Positions 18,108-27,800 of a stretch of 64,000 nt of DNA are shown one piece after another. Position numbers and translations under genes: made by a program. The notes below the pieces were generated by a model. The model had not been told where the DNA came from and searched no databases. It was given only the letters and a program-made list of their open reading frames with translations. Origin of the DNA: Hyalangium ruber (GTDB lineage: Bacteria > Myxococcota > Myxococcia > Myxococcales > Myxococcaceae); NCBI RefSeq assembly GCF_034259325.1, contig NZ_JAXIVS010000003.1, positions 310,001 to 374,000 of the forward strand, read 5' to 3'. The stretch's first letter is position 1. The number at the start of each line of letters is the position of its first letter.

Positions 18108-18886
18108 ACCTCTCACTCCTGCGCGCGGCCGTTCCGCCGCTGGTTGCCCTCGTCCTCCTGCTGGCGCTCTGGGAGGGCTCGGTACGCGTGCTGGAGGTTC
18201 CGGCCTGGCTGTTGCCACCCCCTTCGGCCATCGGCGTCGCCGGAGCCAAGGAGGCGTCCTCGATCCTCGGCGCGGCGGTCACCACGGGCCGCTCTGCCCT
18301 GGTGGGCTTCGGGTTGAGCGTGGGGGTGGGCGTGCTCGTGGCCATCCTCCTGGCCTCCTCGCGGATGCTGGAGCGCGCGCTCTACCCGTACACCCTCTTC
18401 CTGCAGACGGTGCCCATCGTGGCCATCGCCCCGCTGCTGGTGCTGTGGTTCGGCCCTGGCCCTCGCGCCGTCGCGGTGTCCTCCTTCATCGTCTCGGTCT
18501 TCCCCGTCATCGCCAATACCCTCACCGGATTGCGCTCGGTGGAGCCCGCGCTGCGAGACATGTTCCGCCTCTATGGCGCGCGGCGGCTCGCCACGCTGTG
18601 GAAGCTGGAGCTGCCCGCGTCCCTCCCGCACCTGGTGACGGGGCTGCGCATCGCCTCGGGCCTGTCCGTCATCGGCGCCATCGTGGGCGAGTTCGTCGCC
18701 GGCTTCTCCGAGGGCGCCGCGGGGCTGGGAATCCTCGTCATGTCCGCGTACCGCCAGCTGCGCACGGACCTGCTGTTCGCCGCCGTGCTGGCGGCCTCGG
18801 GGCTGGGCCTGGTTTTGTTCGGCGCGGTGAGTCTCACCGGAGCCCGGCTGCTGCGACGCTGGCACCCGTCGGCCTCGGAGTCCTGA
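18104..18886 (+). CDS. ABC importer permease, SsuC/TauC type
   Basis: A 260-residue membrane protein with about six hydrophobic segments. It has the binding-protein-dependent permease motif (EAA-loop region ALRDMFRLYGARRLATLWKLELPASLPHLVTGLRI) that docks on the ATPase, and the SsuC-like sequence TVPIVAIAPLLVLWFGPG. It starts with GTG inside the stop of the ATPase gene. The longer open frame upstream is antisense-like and not used. Together with the ATPase it would form a nitrate/sulfonate/taurine-family importer of the inner membrane, with its periplasmic binding protein encoded elsewhere. Confidence 0.9.
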   Translation: MNLSLLRAAVPPLVALVLLLALWEGSVRVLEVPAWLLPPPSAIGVAGAKEASSILGAAVTTGRSALVGFGLSVGVGVLVAILLASSRMLERALYPYTLFLQTVPIVAIAPLLVLWFGPGPRAVAVSSFIVSVFPVIANTLTGLRSVEPALRDMFRLYGARRLATLWKLELPASLPHLVTGLRIASGLSVIGAIVGEFVAGFSEGAAGLGILVMSAYRQLRTDLLFAAVLAASGLGLVLFGAVSLTGARLLRRWHPSASES

Positions 18887-18901
18887 GTCCCTATCGCGGG
18901 G

Positions 18902-19618
18902 TCAGCGGCCGAGGTCCGCCTGGGTGAAGCGCTGCGGGGGTGCCTCCACTCCCCGCTTCAGCGACTTCAGCACCAGCTCCGAGCGACGGCTCTTCACCAG
19001 CTCGTTGCGCATCACCACCTTCGCCGGCCGCGTGTAGCCCTTCTCGAACTCGGTGTACTCGCTGAACTCCGCGCTGCGCAGCATCTGCCCGCTCGTGCCG
19101 AAGTACTGCCCCTTCACCGGCAGCCCGTCCGACTTGCGCAGCCACAGCTTGATGGCGTCGTACGCCGTCTCCGGTGACTTCGCCTTCAGCTCCAACGCCC
19201 AGGTGTCCGGCACGTCCGAGGCCACCAACTTCGCCGCGTAGTCCTTCGCGTAGCCCACCCGAAGGATGTCCGCGTTGTTGAAGTCTCCGCCCTGGAAGCT
19301 GTCCCGGTTGGCCACCCGCGTGGCCCGCTTGAGGTTGGGCAGGTACACCCACACGTTGTCCCCCGAGCGCAGCACCTCCTGCCCCTTCACGCTGGCGGGC
19401 GACTTGAACCAGATGCGCGACTTGTCGTCCTGTCCCTTCAGCATCCGCATCTCGTAGCCGCGGCTGCTGCCGTCCTCGCGCCAGGCCGTCATCTGCGACT
19501 CGGCCTCGAAGGTGCTCGGCCCCATCGTCTCGTCATAGCGCAGGAGCAGCTCCTCCGCCGTCGGGTCCGCCGCCAGCGCGGGCACAGCCACCAACAGGGC
19601 GAGCATCAGGGCTTTCAT
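18902..19618 (-). CDS. LolA-like outer-membrane lipoprotein-sorting protein
   Basis: A 238-residue periplasmic protein with a signal peptide (MKALMLALLVAVPALA, then ADPTAEELL). The mature part follows the LolA-like family often annotated as outer membrane lipoprotein-sorting protein: Y-E-M-x-M-L-K, IWFKSPASVKGQEVLR, VWVYLPNLKRATRV, FQGGDFNNADIL and Y-A-K-D-Y near the middle, and D-x-x-x-LP-VKGQYFG towards the end. The carriers have a half-open barrel that holds lipids or lipid anchors. An AAAGGA site decides the ATG at 19618 over the one six codons upstream. The gene follows two MacB-fold permease genes by 28 bases, in one operon, so it probably receives the extracted substrate. Confidence 0.86.
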   Translation of the reverse strand: MKALMLALLVAVPALAADPTAEELLLRYDETMGPSTFEAESQMTAWREDGSSRGYEMRMLKGQDDKSRIWFKSPASVKGQEVLRSGDNVWVYLPNLKRATRVANRDSFQGGDFNNADILRVGYAKDYAAKLVASDVPDTWALELKAKSPETAYDAIKLWLRKSDGLPVKGQYFGTSGQMLRSAEFSEYTEFEKGYTRPAKVVMRNELVKSRRSELVLKSLKRGVEAPPQRFTQADLGR

Positions 19619-19646
19619 CGAAGGTTTCCTTTGCAAAAGAGGTTCG

Positions 19647-20870
19647 TCAGTTCGAGCGCAGCGCGTCCACGGGGTTCAACCGGCTGGCCCTCCACGCCGG
19701 CCACGCCGCCGCGATCACCGCGCCCACCACCGCCACGGCGCACGTCAGCCCCGCGAACGAAGGATCCAGTTCTGGCCGCAGGAGCGTGGGCCCTCCCGTG
19801 CCGAGGTTCTCCATGGGAATGCCGCGCACCCCCAGCACCCCGACAATCACCGAGCCCAACCCCATCCCCGCCAGCGCTCCCACCAGGCCCAGCACCACCG
19901 CCTCCAGCAGGAAGAGCCCCAGCACCTGGTGCCGCCGCACCCCCACCGCCAGCATGGTGCCCACCTCTCGCACCCGCTCGAAGACGCTCATCAGCATGGT
20001 GTTGATGATGCCCGTGAGGATGATGACGAACAGGATGGTGGAGATGATCGCCAGCACGAACTTCTGCCGGCGGATGATGTCCCGCACGAACGGCTGCAGT
20101 TCCTGCCAGGTGTGTACCTCGTAGCCCGGGCCCAGCGCCGCGCGCAGGTCCTCCGCCACCCGGTCCAGGTCTCCCAGGTCCTCCACCGCCACCGCCACCT
20201 CCGTCACCCGCCCCTCCATCCCCAGCAGGTCCTGCGCCAGCTTCAGCGGCACCGTCACCACCCGCTTGTTCTCGAAGGGCAGGCTCGACTCGCTCAGCCC
20301 CTCCACCGAGACGTCCAGCGAGTTGGCCCGTCCCCTCGGGCTGGAGGCCGCCAGCGTCACCCGCGCCGAGGGCTCCGCCTGGAAGGAGCGCGCCAGCTCA
20401 CTGCCCAGCAGCGCGTGGGCGTAGTCCGGCGTGGCCAGCACCCGGCCCCCCGTGCGCACCTCGAAGCCGAAGCGCGGCACCGCCTCCCTCTCATGCGCCA
20501 CGTCCAGCCCACGCCCGATGAACGTCGTCTGCGACACCCCGTTGCTCACCAGCCCCGCGAACACCAGCCGCCCCGAAACACCCGTGACGCCCGGCACCGC
20601 TCGCACCCGCGAGAGCAACGCCTCGTCGTACGCCATGTTCGGCTCGAGCGGCAGCGCGTCCACGCTGGCCATGTACCCCACCGAGTGGATCTGCAGCGCT
20701 CCCGTGCGGCCCCGGACGACGTCATCCACCATCAGCCGCAGGAAGCCATCCGTAATCCCCCGCGTCACCAGCACGGCGGTCACGCCCAGCAGCACGGCGG
20801 CGAGCGTGACCAGGCTGCGGCGCCGGTTGCGCGCCACGTTGCGCACCGCCAGCCGGGGAAAGGGGCTCAT
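19647..20870 (-). CDS. MacB/LolC-fold ABC permease (second of pair)
   Basis: A 407-residue membrane protein. One helix near residues 17-37 is followed by a large periplasmic domain of about 230 residues and then three helices near the C-terminus, the MacB/LolCE/FtsX architecture. Conserved stretches are RNVARNRRRSLVTL at the start, SVFERVREVGTMLAVGVRRHQV for ATPase coupling, and the ending AWPAWRASRLNPVDALRSN. These permeases use ATP hydrolysis in the cytoplasm to move substrates in the periplasm rather than across the inner membrane. The ATG overlaps the stop of the upstream permease gene (ATGA), so both are translated together and likely form a heterodimer. Confidence 0.92.
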   Translation of the reverse strand: MSPFPRLAVRNVARNRRRSLVTLAAVLLGVTAVLVTRGITDGFLRLMVDDVVRGRTGALQIHSVGYMASVDALPLEPNMAYDEALLSRVRAVPGVTGVSGRLVFAGLVSNGVSQTTFIGRGLDVAHEREAVPRFGFEVRTGGRVLATPDYAHALLGSELARSFQAEPSARVTLAASSPRGRANSLDVSVEGLSESSLPFENKRVVTVPLKLAQDLLGMEGRVTEVAVAVEDLGDLDRVAEDLRAALGPGYEVHTWQELQPFVRDIIRRQKFVLAIISTILFVIILTGIINTMLMSVFERVREVGTMLAVGVRRHQVLGLFLLEAVVLGLVGALAGMGLGSVIVGVLGVRGIPMENLGTGGPTLLRPELDPSFAGLTCAVAVVGAVIAAAWPAWRASRLNPVDALRSN

Positions 20871-22144
20871 ACGCTCGCCAGCGCCTCCACCGGCCGAAGC
20901 CTCGAGGCCCGCCACGCCGGCCACAGCGCCGCCAGCGAGGCACCCACCGTCGCCAACCCCACCACATACATGAGATAGAGGAAGGAGACGCTGGGCCGGA
21001 TGATGCTGTCCACGTTCGCCCCCGGCGACGGCAGCAGGATGCCCCGCTCGTGCAGCCAGAGCGTCACCGCCCCGCCCACCAGCGCTCCCACCGCTCCGCC
21101 CACCAGCCCCAGCACTCCGCCCTCCAAGAGGAAGAGCAGGATGATGCTCCGCCGCCGCATCCCCACCGCCATCATCGTGCCGATCTCCCGCACCCGCTCC
21201 AGCACGTTCATCAGCATGACGTTCACGATGCCCAGCAGCACCGCCGCCAGGAACACCGTGCTCAGGATGCCGAACAGGAAGTCCTGCTGCCCCAGGATCT
21301 GCGCGATGAAGGGGAACACCTCCTCCCAGGTATGCACCTCGTAGCCCGGCCCCAGCGAGGCCCGCAGCGCATCCCGCACCCGCCGCGCATGCTCCAGCGG
21401 CTCCACCGCCAACGCGTACTCTGTGACGCGGCCCTCCATGCGCAGCACCCGCTGTGCCGTGGCCAGCGGCAGGTAACCCACCCTTCGGTCCCCCGGCGTC
21501 GCCGACACCAACATGCCCGAGATGCGCAGGCCCTCGCCGTTGAGCGCCCCGTCCCGGTCCGCCGCCAGCAGCGCCGGCCACTGCTCCTCGGGCGGAGGCG
21601 CCTTCGCATCCATCACCCCCGTCCCCAGGCCCCGCGCCAGGTCCGCGTTGAGCATCAGCTCCGGCGCGTCCACCTTCGACAGGAACGCCCCCTGCCCCAA
21701 CCACGTCATCCGCTTGGGCGTCACCCTCGGCTCCAGCGCCGGGTCGAACGCCAGCAGTTGCAGGAAGGCCGTGCGCGGCTCGCCCTCCTCCACCCCCTGC
21801 GGCTCCGGCATGGACAACATGCCCCCGAAGGCCAGGCGCGGTGACACCCCGTGGACTCCCGGCACCGAGGTGAGCTGGCGGCGCAGCGCCTCCGAGTCCT
21901 CCATGTCCAGCGACAGCGGCGAGCCCTGCACGTGCGCCAGGTACCCCGCACGGTGGACCTGCACCGCGCCCAGCTGCCCGTAGACGATGTTCTCCAGGAT
22001 GATCCGCTGCTGCCCGTTCACCAGGCCTCGCAGCACCACCATCGCCCCCACTCCCACCACCAGCGCCGCCAGGGAGATGGCCGTCCGGCGGCGGTTGCGC
22101 ATGAGGTTGCGCGTGGCGAGGGCGAGGAGCGTCACCCCGCCCAT
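20867..22144 (-). CDS. MacB/LolC-fold ABC permease (first of pair)
   Basis: A 425-residue paralogue of the next permease with the same four-helix layout: RNLMRNRRRTAISLAALVVG at the start, periplasmic domain, NVLERVREIGTMMAVGMRRR, and the closing ALWPAWRASRLRPVEALAS. The periplasmic domains of the two share GPGYEVHTW and EGRVTE motifs, so they arose by duplication. An in-frame GTG three codons downstream has a better-spaced AAGG site and may be the true start. The operon continues with the second permease and the LolA-like carrier; no ATPase gene is adjacent, which is unusual for this class. Confidence 0.92.
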   Translation of the reverse strand: MGGVTLLALATRNLMRNRRRTAISLAALVVGVGAMVVLRGLVNGQQRIILENIVYGQLGAVQVHRAGYLAHVQGSPLSLDMEDSEALRRQLTSVPGVHGVSPRLAFGGMLSMPEPQGVEEGEPRTAFLQLLAFDPALEPRVTPKRMTWLGQGAFLSKVDAPELMLNADLARGLGTGVMDAKAPPPEEQWPALLAADRDGALNGEGLRISGMLVSATPGDRRVGYLPLATAQRVLRMEGRVTEYALAVEPLEHARRVRDALRASLGPGYEVHTWEEVFPFIAQILGQQDFLFGILSTVFLAAVLLGIVNVMLMNVLERVREIGTMMAVGMRRRSIILLFLLEGGVLGLVGGAVGALVGGAVTLWLHERGILLPSPGANVDSIIRPSVSFLYLMYVVGLATVGASLAALWPAWRASRLRPVEALASV

Positions 22145-22223
22145 CCTTCATGAAACCCACCTGATCGCCAAAGCGGGAACCTTGTCGCCCCTTCTCCCAC
22201 CCGGCTTACAGCGAAAACGTGAT

Positions 22224-22252
22224 TTGACAGGAAGACCGAAATCAGGTTTATT
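22224..22252 (+). promoter_or_regulatory. Sigma-70-type promoter of the GAF gene
   Basis: A perfect -35 hexamer TTGACA (22224-22229), a 17-base spacer and a -10 candidate TTTATT (22247-22252, four of six consensus bases) stand 68 bases before the GAF gene. The surrounding 70 bases are clearly AT-richer than the coding DNA on either side. Confidence 0.6.
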
Positions 22253-22319
22253 CTGTTATTGAAGGTTGCGGCGAATTCCTGTCTAAGCCGGTCCACCCCG
22301 CTCTCCCCCGGAGCCCCCC

Positions 22320-22901
22320 ATGATCGAAGCCTTCGCGAAGATTGCAGAAGCCAGCAAGCAGCTGCTGGAGACGGGTTTCGCTCCGAACCACGTCAACGCG
22401 CTGCTCGCGCAGGTGGGCGGGATGATGAAGGTGGACCGGGTGTACGTGTACGAGAACCAGCCCTTCCCCATCCGGGGCCGGCTGCTGGCCGACGCGCGCT
22501 ACGGGTGGAACACCGCCGGGGTGAAGTCGCTCCAGGAGTCCACCTCGCAGCGTCAAATCTCGCTGCGCGAAGTGGCGCCCCTCTGGATGGAGGAGCTGGT
22601 CAAGGGCCAGGCCGTCTCCACCGGCCTGCTCGAGGCGCCTCCCCGCATGCGGCTGATGATGGTGGAGAACAAGACCCAGGCCCTCGCGCTGGCCCCCATC
22701 CGGGTGAGCAAGGATTTCTGGGGTTTCGTCGGATTCGACGACTGCCAGAAGGCCCGGGTGTGGAACGCCGGGGAGCTGGCCCTGCTCAAGTCCCTGGCGG
22801 GCGGCCTGGCGACCGCTCTGCGCCACCAGCAGATGCGCTCCTCGCTCTCCCAGACGCGCACCCAGCTGGCGGAGATGATGCTGCTCGGCGCCAGCCGCTG
22901 A
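22320..22901 (+). CDS. GAF-domain protein
   Basis: A 193-residue soluble protein that is little more than one GAF domain: an N-terminal helix (IEAFAKIAEASKQLLE), core strands VDRVYVYENQP, the middle W-M-E-E-L helix, then the closing ALALAPIRVSKDFWGFVGFDDC strand pair typical of GAF folds, followed by a helix and a short coiled coil. GAF domains bind small ligands such as cyclic nucleotides or tetrapyrroles, or serve dimerisation. GGAG sits before the ATG and a strong promoter lies upstream. The next gene, 71 bases on, encodes a Ser/Thr kinase; a regulatory link is possible but not shown. Confidence 0.85.
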   Translation: MIEAFAKIAEASKQLLETGFAPNHVNALLAQVGGMMKVDRVYVYENQPFPIRGRLLADARYGWNTAGVKSLQESTSQRQISLREVAPLWMEELVKGQAVSTGLLEAPPRMRLMMVENKTQALALAPIRVSKDFWGFVGFDDCQKARVWNAGELALLKSLAGGLATALRHQQMRSSLSQTRTQLAEMMLLGASR

Positions 22902-22972
22902 GCCGTTCCAGCCACGGCGGAAGACAGGGGCACCATCCCGGGGGTCCTCAAGGCCCCAAGGTCTGATAGCCT

Positions 22973-24820
22973 GTGCCTCCTTCCTCCACCGTCATGGCAT
23001 CTCTCGACCCTACCGCGATCAGCCGCCCGCGTACTCCCAACACCATCAGCGGCTACCGCCTCGAGAAGCTCGTAGGCATGGGCGGCATGGGCGAGGTGCA
23101 CAAGGCCGTGCAGCTCTCGCTCGGCCGCACCGTGGCCGTGAAGCTGCTCAACGCGGAGTTGGCCAAGGACCCGGCCTTCGTCGCCCGCTTCGAGAAGGAA
23201 GCCGCGGCGCTGGCCTCCCTCTCCCACCCCAACGTCGTCTCCATCGTCGACAAGGGGCAGACCGACTCCACCTATTACCTGGTGATGGAGTTCGTCGACG
23301 GCCCGTCCCTGCGCGAGCTCATGCGCTCGCCGCTGCTGTCGCCCCAGGACGGGCTGAAGATGATGTTGGAGATCTGCCGGGGCGTGGACTACGCGCACAA
23401 CCGCGGAATCATCCACCGCGACCTGAAGCCGGAGAACATCCTCTTCGACAAGCAGGCCGGCAGCATCGCCAAGGTGACCGACTTCGGGCTGGCCTCCTTC
23501 ATGGATGATGGCGGCACCGCGCGCTTCGCCCTCACCAGCACCCACGTCTCCATGGGCACGCTCTCGTACATGGCGCCCGAGCAGCGCGTGGACGCCAAGA
23601 ACGCGGACGCGCGCGCCGACATCTTCTCGCTGGGCGTCATCCTCTACGAGCTGCTCACGGGCGAGGTGCCGCTGGGCACGTTTGATCCGCCCTCCAAGCG
23701 CAAGCCGGGCCTCGACCCGCGGCTGGACCTCATCATCGGCCGCTGCCTGAAGCCGGACCCCGCCGAGCGCTACCCCACCGTGGCCGCGCTGGCGGCGGAC
23801 CTGGAGCCGATGGTCCCCGCCACCTCTTCCCAGGCGCCCCGGCCGCTCAACCGCTGGCAGCGCGTGAAGCTGGGTGTGCGCAGCGTGGTGCGCTTCACCG
23901 CCCAGGTGGTGGCCGTGCTGCTGGTGATCGCGGCGCTGGCCGTGCTGGCCGTGGCCTGGCTGCGCAGCGGAGAGAAGCGCGTGCCGCGCAGGCCGGGCGC
24001 CGCGCTCGCCGGAGAGCTGGGACCTCCGTCGGTCCGCACCCTGGCCGGGCGCCTGGTGCGGCCGCCTGATCGCAAGGTGGAGCTGGTCCCCGATGGACCG
24101 GATCCCCTGTCCGCCCTGGTCTCCGGTCGGCCCGTCAGCGACGCCGAGAAGGCCCTGGTGTTCCCGGCGGTGGAGGGCCAGTCCCAGACGGGGCTCGCCG
24201 TGATGGACGTGGTGGACCTCGAAGGAGACCTCGCCCTGTTCAAGGCCGACGTGCTCGCCGAGGGCCCTCCGCCCACCCCCGCCGTTCGCGCGCGCACCGT
24301 GCTCTACGGACCGCCGCCGGATCCGCAGGTGGCGCTGCTGCTCGTGGGCACCACAGGACGCTATGTGGCCCTCATCCAGGACGGAGCCGGCGGTCCGCTG
24401 GCGCTGGAGTGGGCCCTGGGCGAGCGCCGCGGCACCATGTTGGGGCAGGACTCGCCCGAAGGCGTGGCCCACCTGGAGATGGAGGTGGATGCCGAGGGTG
24501 TGCTGCGCGCCTTCGTGGGCTCCGGCAAGGACCGGCGGCCCATCGCCGAGCCCCTCATCATCGGCCCGGATTGGCAGAAGCACTTTGGCACCGGCGCCCC
24601 CCGCCCCGCCGTGGGCTGCATCGAGGGCACCTGCCGCGTGGAGGGCTTCAGCTACGCCATCAAGCGCGCGCCCCCGGCTCCGCCCTCCACCACCGTGGCC
24701 GGGCTGACCCCCACCCCTCGGCCCAACCCGGTGCCCGTCAAGGCGGTGAAGCCCGCTCCTCCCCCCGCCAAGAAGCCCCCGGCCAAGGCCCCGCCTCCCA
24801 AGGGAGGAAAGCGCCGATAG
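22973..24820 (+). CDS. Transmembrane Ser/Thr protein kinase (PknB-like)
   Basis: A roughly 615-residue kinase of the Hanks type. The catalytic domain (about residues 27-285) has the glycine loop GMGGMGEV, the lysine in VAVKLLN, catalytic [11 protein letters not shown] in [11 protein letters not shown] in YMAPEQR and the later R in [20 protein letters not shown] single transmembrane helix (about 310-332) leads to an extracytoplasmic domain of 230 residues with [13 protein letters not shown]-type beta structure and a low-complexity Pro/Lys/Ala tail. The orientation suggests a sensor outside and a kinase inside. The GTG at 22973 has the only AAGG upstream; the ATG at 22994 is the alternative start. 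Substrate unknown. Confidence 0.93.
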   Translation: MPPSSTVMASLDPTAISRPRTPNTISGYRLEKLVGMGGMGEVHKAVQLSLGRTVAVKLLNAELAKDPAFVARFEKEAAALASLSHPNVVSIVDKGQTDSTYYLVMEFVDGPSLRELMRSPLLSPQDGLKMMLEICRGVDYAHNRGIIHRDLKPENILFDKQAGSIAKVTDFGLASFMDDGGTARFALTSTHVSMGTLSYMAPEQRVDAKNADARADIFSLGVILYELLTGEVPLGTFDPPSKRKPGLDPRLDLIIGRCLKPDPAERYPTVAALAADLEPMVPATSSQAPRPLNRWQRVKLGVRSVVRFTAQVVAVLLVIAALAVLAVAWLRSGEKRVPRRPGAALAGELGPPSVRTLAGRLVRPPDRKVELVPDGPDPLSALVSGRPVSDAEKALVFPAVEGQSQTGLAVMDVVDLEGDLALFKADVLAEGPPPTPAVRARTVLYGPPPDPQVALLLVGTTGRYVALIQDGAGGPLALEWALGERRGTMLGQDSPEGVAHLEMEVDAEGVLRAFVGSGKDRRPIAEPLIIGPDWQKHFGTGAPRPAVGCIEGTCRVEGFSYAIKRAPPAPPSTTVAGLTPTPRPNPVPVKAVKPAPPPAKKPPAKAPPPKGGKRR

Positions 24821-24891
24821 GGTCCCCTGTGGACACCTGATGCATGTGGATGTAGCCGGGGCCGGGGGATTGCATTATCCCTTCGGGCCTC

Positions 24892-27800
24892 ATGCGCACC
24901 TCTCGTGGCTTCTTCGCGCTGCTCGCCCTCGCCGTCGGCCTCGCCGGCTGCCCCCGCCGTTCCCCTTCCGCCACCGACGTCCTCGAGACGGCCGCCGAGC
25001 GGGCCCAACAAGGCAGTGGCGAGGCGCGCACGCTCGCCCTCGCGGGCTTCCATGCGTACCTCGTGTCGGGGGATGACGCCGGCGCCCAGGCCCGCTTCGA
25101 CGCCGCCGTCGCCAAGGATCCGGGCGACCCCTATGCCCTGATGGGGCAGCACCTGCTCGCCCGCCGCGCCGCCGCGGTGGACCGGGCCCTCGCCGCCGCG
25201 CTGGAGCTGGTGGCGCGCGCCCCCACCCACCCGCTCTCCGTCAGCGCGGCCCGCTACATCCTCGACCAGGTGGGCACCTCGCCGGGCATGGATGAGCTCA
25301 TCCTCCAGGGCACCCAGAAGGGGCTCGACGCGGGCGCCACCGGTGAGACCGCCCAGCTGCTGCGCGGCTCGCGCATGGGCGTGTTCCTCGTGCGCGGCGA
25401 CAAGGAGGCCGCGGCCGGCGTGGCGCGGGAGGTGGGCTCCGCCACCGTGGCCACGCTGGTGGGGCCCTTCTCGCCCTACCACGTGCTCTCCTTCGATGAG
25501 GCCACCGGGGCCGAGAAGGACGGCTCGCTGGCGGGCCCCTTCACCGGCCCCTACGGCGCGCTCACGCCGCGCACCCTGCTGGCGCCGGATGGGCGGCACC
25601 GGCTGGATGGAGAGCCGGGCGAGGCGGACGTCTATCTGCTCGCCTTCGACGCCGAGGTGCCCACCGAGGGCCTCTACCTGGCGCGCTCCGTCTCCTCGTC
25701 CGCCCACAAGGTGTGGGTCAATGGCGCGCTGCTGCTTGATCGACGCTCCTTCGCCCAGCCCGAGTCCACCGTGCTCGGCCGCGCGGTGCGGCTGCCCGCG
25801 GGCAAGTACCGCTTCCTGGTGAAGCTCACCAAGGACAACGCCACGGGCAATGTCGCCTTCAGCCTGCCGCGCGTGGATGGCCGCCCGTCCGAGGTGCGCT
25901 TCACCGCCGCCACGGGGCCCGCGCCCTCGTGGGCCGGGGGCGTGCCCGTCGTCGAGTCGGTGCCCCTCTTCTACCCCACCACGGAGTCCCTGGCCGCCGC
26001 GCTGGAGGAGGAGGCCGGCGGGCTGCTGGCCACCTTCCTGGCGGCGCGCGATGGCATGGGGCGCGACCCCGATGGGGCCCGGCGGCTGCTCGCCAACGTG
26101 GAGGAGTCGGTGCAGACGGCGGCCCTGCTCGGCCTGCGCGCGGAGATCGCCGCGCAGGACCGCACGGTGCCCACCAAGGTGTCGCGCGGCCGGGCCACGC
26201 GGGACCTGGAGGCGACGCTGGTCAAGGATCCGCGCAACGCGGCGGCGCTGCTGCTGCGCGCGGAGCTGGCCCTGAACGACAGCCAGCCGGCCGCCGCGCT
26301 CGAGGTGCTCAAGAGCGCGCTGGAGGTGGCGGGCCCCTCCAGCTACGCCGTACACCTGCTCCGGGCGCGCGCCGCCGTGGCGCTGGAGGTGGACGCCCAG
26401 GCCGAGGAGTCCCTGTCCGCCGCGCTGGCCGCCCAGCCCAAGCTCTGCGAGGCGCTGGGGCTGCGCTACAGCCTGGCCCGCAGGCGCGATGCCGCCGCGC
26501 AGATGGACCAGCTCATCACCGAGTTCACCGGCTGTCCCGGAGCGCTGGCCCGCGCCGCGGAGCACTCCCGCCAGCGCGGGGACACGGCCGCCGCCGCCAA
26601 GGCCTACGTGGAGCTGCTCGCGCGAAACCCGGGCGACCTCAGCACCGGCGCCGCGCTGGCCAACCTCTACCTCACGCTGCGCCGCTATGACGACGCGGCG
26701 GCCACGCTGCGCGAGCTGAGCAAGCTCTGGCCCCGCAACGCGCTGCTGCTCAAGCGGCTGGCGGACGTGCGCGAGTACGCCGGGGCCCCCGACGAGGCGC
26801 TCGCCCTGCGGGAGCAGGCCCTGGCCATCGACGGCAGCGACCTGTCCGTGCGCCGTGCCATCGCGCGGGCCCGGACGGGCAAGGAGCTCCTGCAGGACTA
26901 CGCCATCGACGGCAAGGCGGCCATCGCGGCCTACGAGGCGTCCCGCGGCGAGGAGGACAGCGCCGCCGCGTACGTGCTGGACGCCGCCGCCGTGCAGGTC
27001 TTCCCGGGCAACACCCTGGTCAACCGCATCCACATCATCCAGAAGGCGCTGGAGCAGAGCGGCATCCAGGAGATCGCCGAGGTGAACATCCCCAACGGCG
27101 CCCAGGTGCTGGCCCTGCGCACCATCAAGGCGGACGGCACGGTGCTGGAGCCGGAGAACATCGAGGGCAAGGACGCCATCAGCCTGCCGGGCGTGAACGT
27201 GGGCGACTACGTGGAGGTGGAGTACCTGCTCCAGGAGAGCGCGCGCGGGCCCGCCCAGCCGGGCTTCACGGCCTCGGCCTTCTACTTCCAGATCGCCAAC
27301 ATGCCGAACAACTGGGCCACGTACACGGTGGTGGCGCCCAAGGGCACCGGCATGCGCGTGGACGCGCACGGCATCAAGGTCACGCCGCCCGAGGTGAAGG
27401 GCGACACGGAGGTGTTCTTCCACGAGGCGCGGCGGGTGCCGCCGTTCATCCCCGAGCCGGAGGCGCCGTGGGCGAACAACGAGTACCTGCCCTTCGTGGT
27501 GGTGGGCGCGGGGACGATGGGCCAGGAGCGCCTGGTGGCGGTGTACGCGGACGCCTTCCTGGACCGCTCCAAGCGCAGCGCGGAGATCGAGGCCTTCGCC
27601 CACAAGGCGTCCGAGGGCAAGAAGGGGATGGAGGCGCTCAAGACGTTGCACGCGGCGATCATGAAGCGCATCCCCGGCCGGGACCTGGGGCTGGCGCAGT
27701 CGGCCGCCTCCACCCTGGCGCAGGACCGGGGCAGCCGGCTGATGCTGCTCAAGGCGAGCCTGGAGGTGCTGGGCATTCCCGCGCGGCTGGTCTCCATCCA

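Noticed and set aside
19647-22160. One 837-codon frame covering both permease genes, at first suggestive of a fused protein.
   Set aside because: Only its second half is protein-like. The first permease is in another frame (20867-22144) with all its motifs, and the two genes overlap by ATGA, so they are separate.
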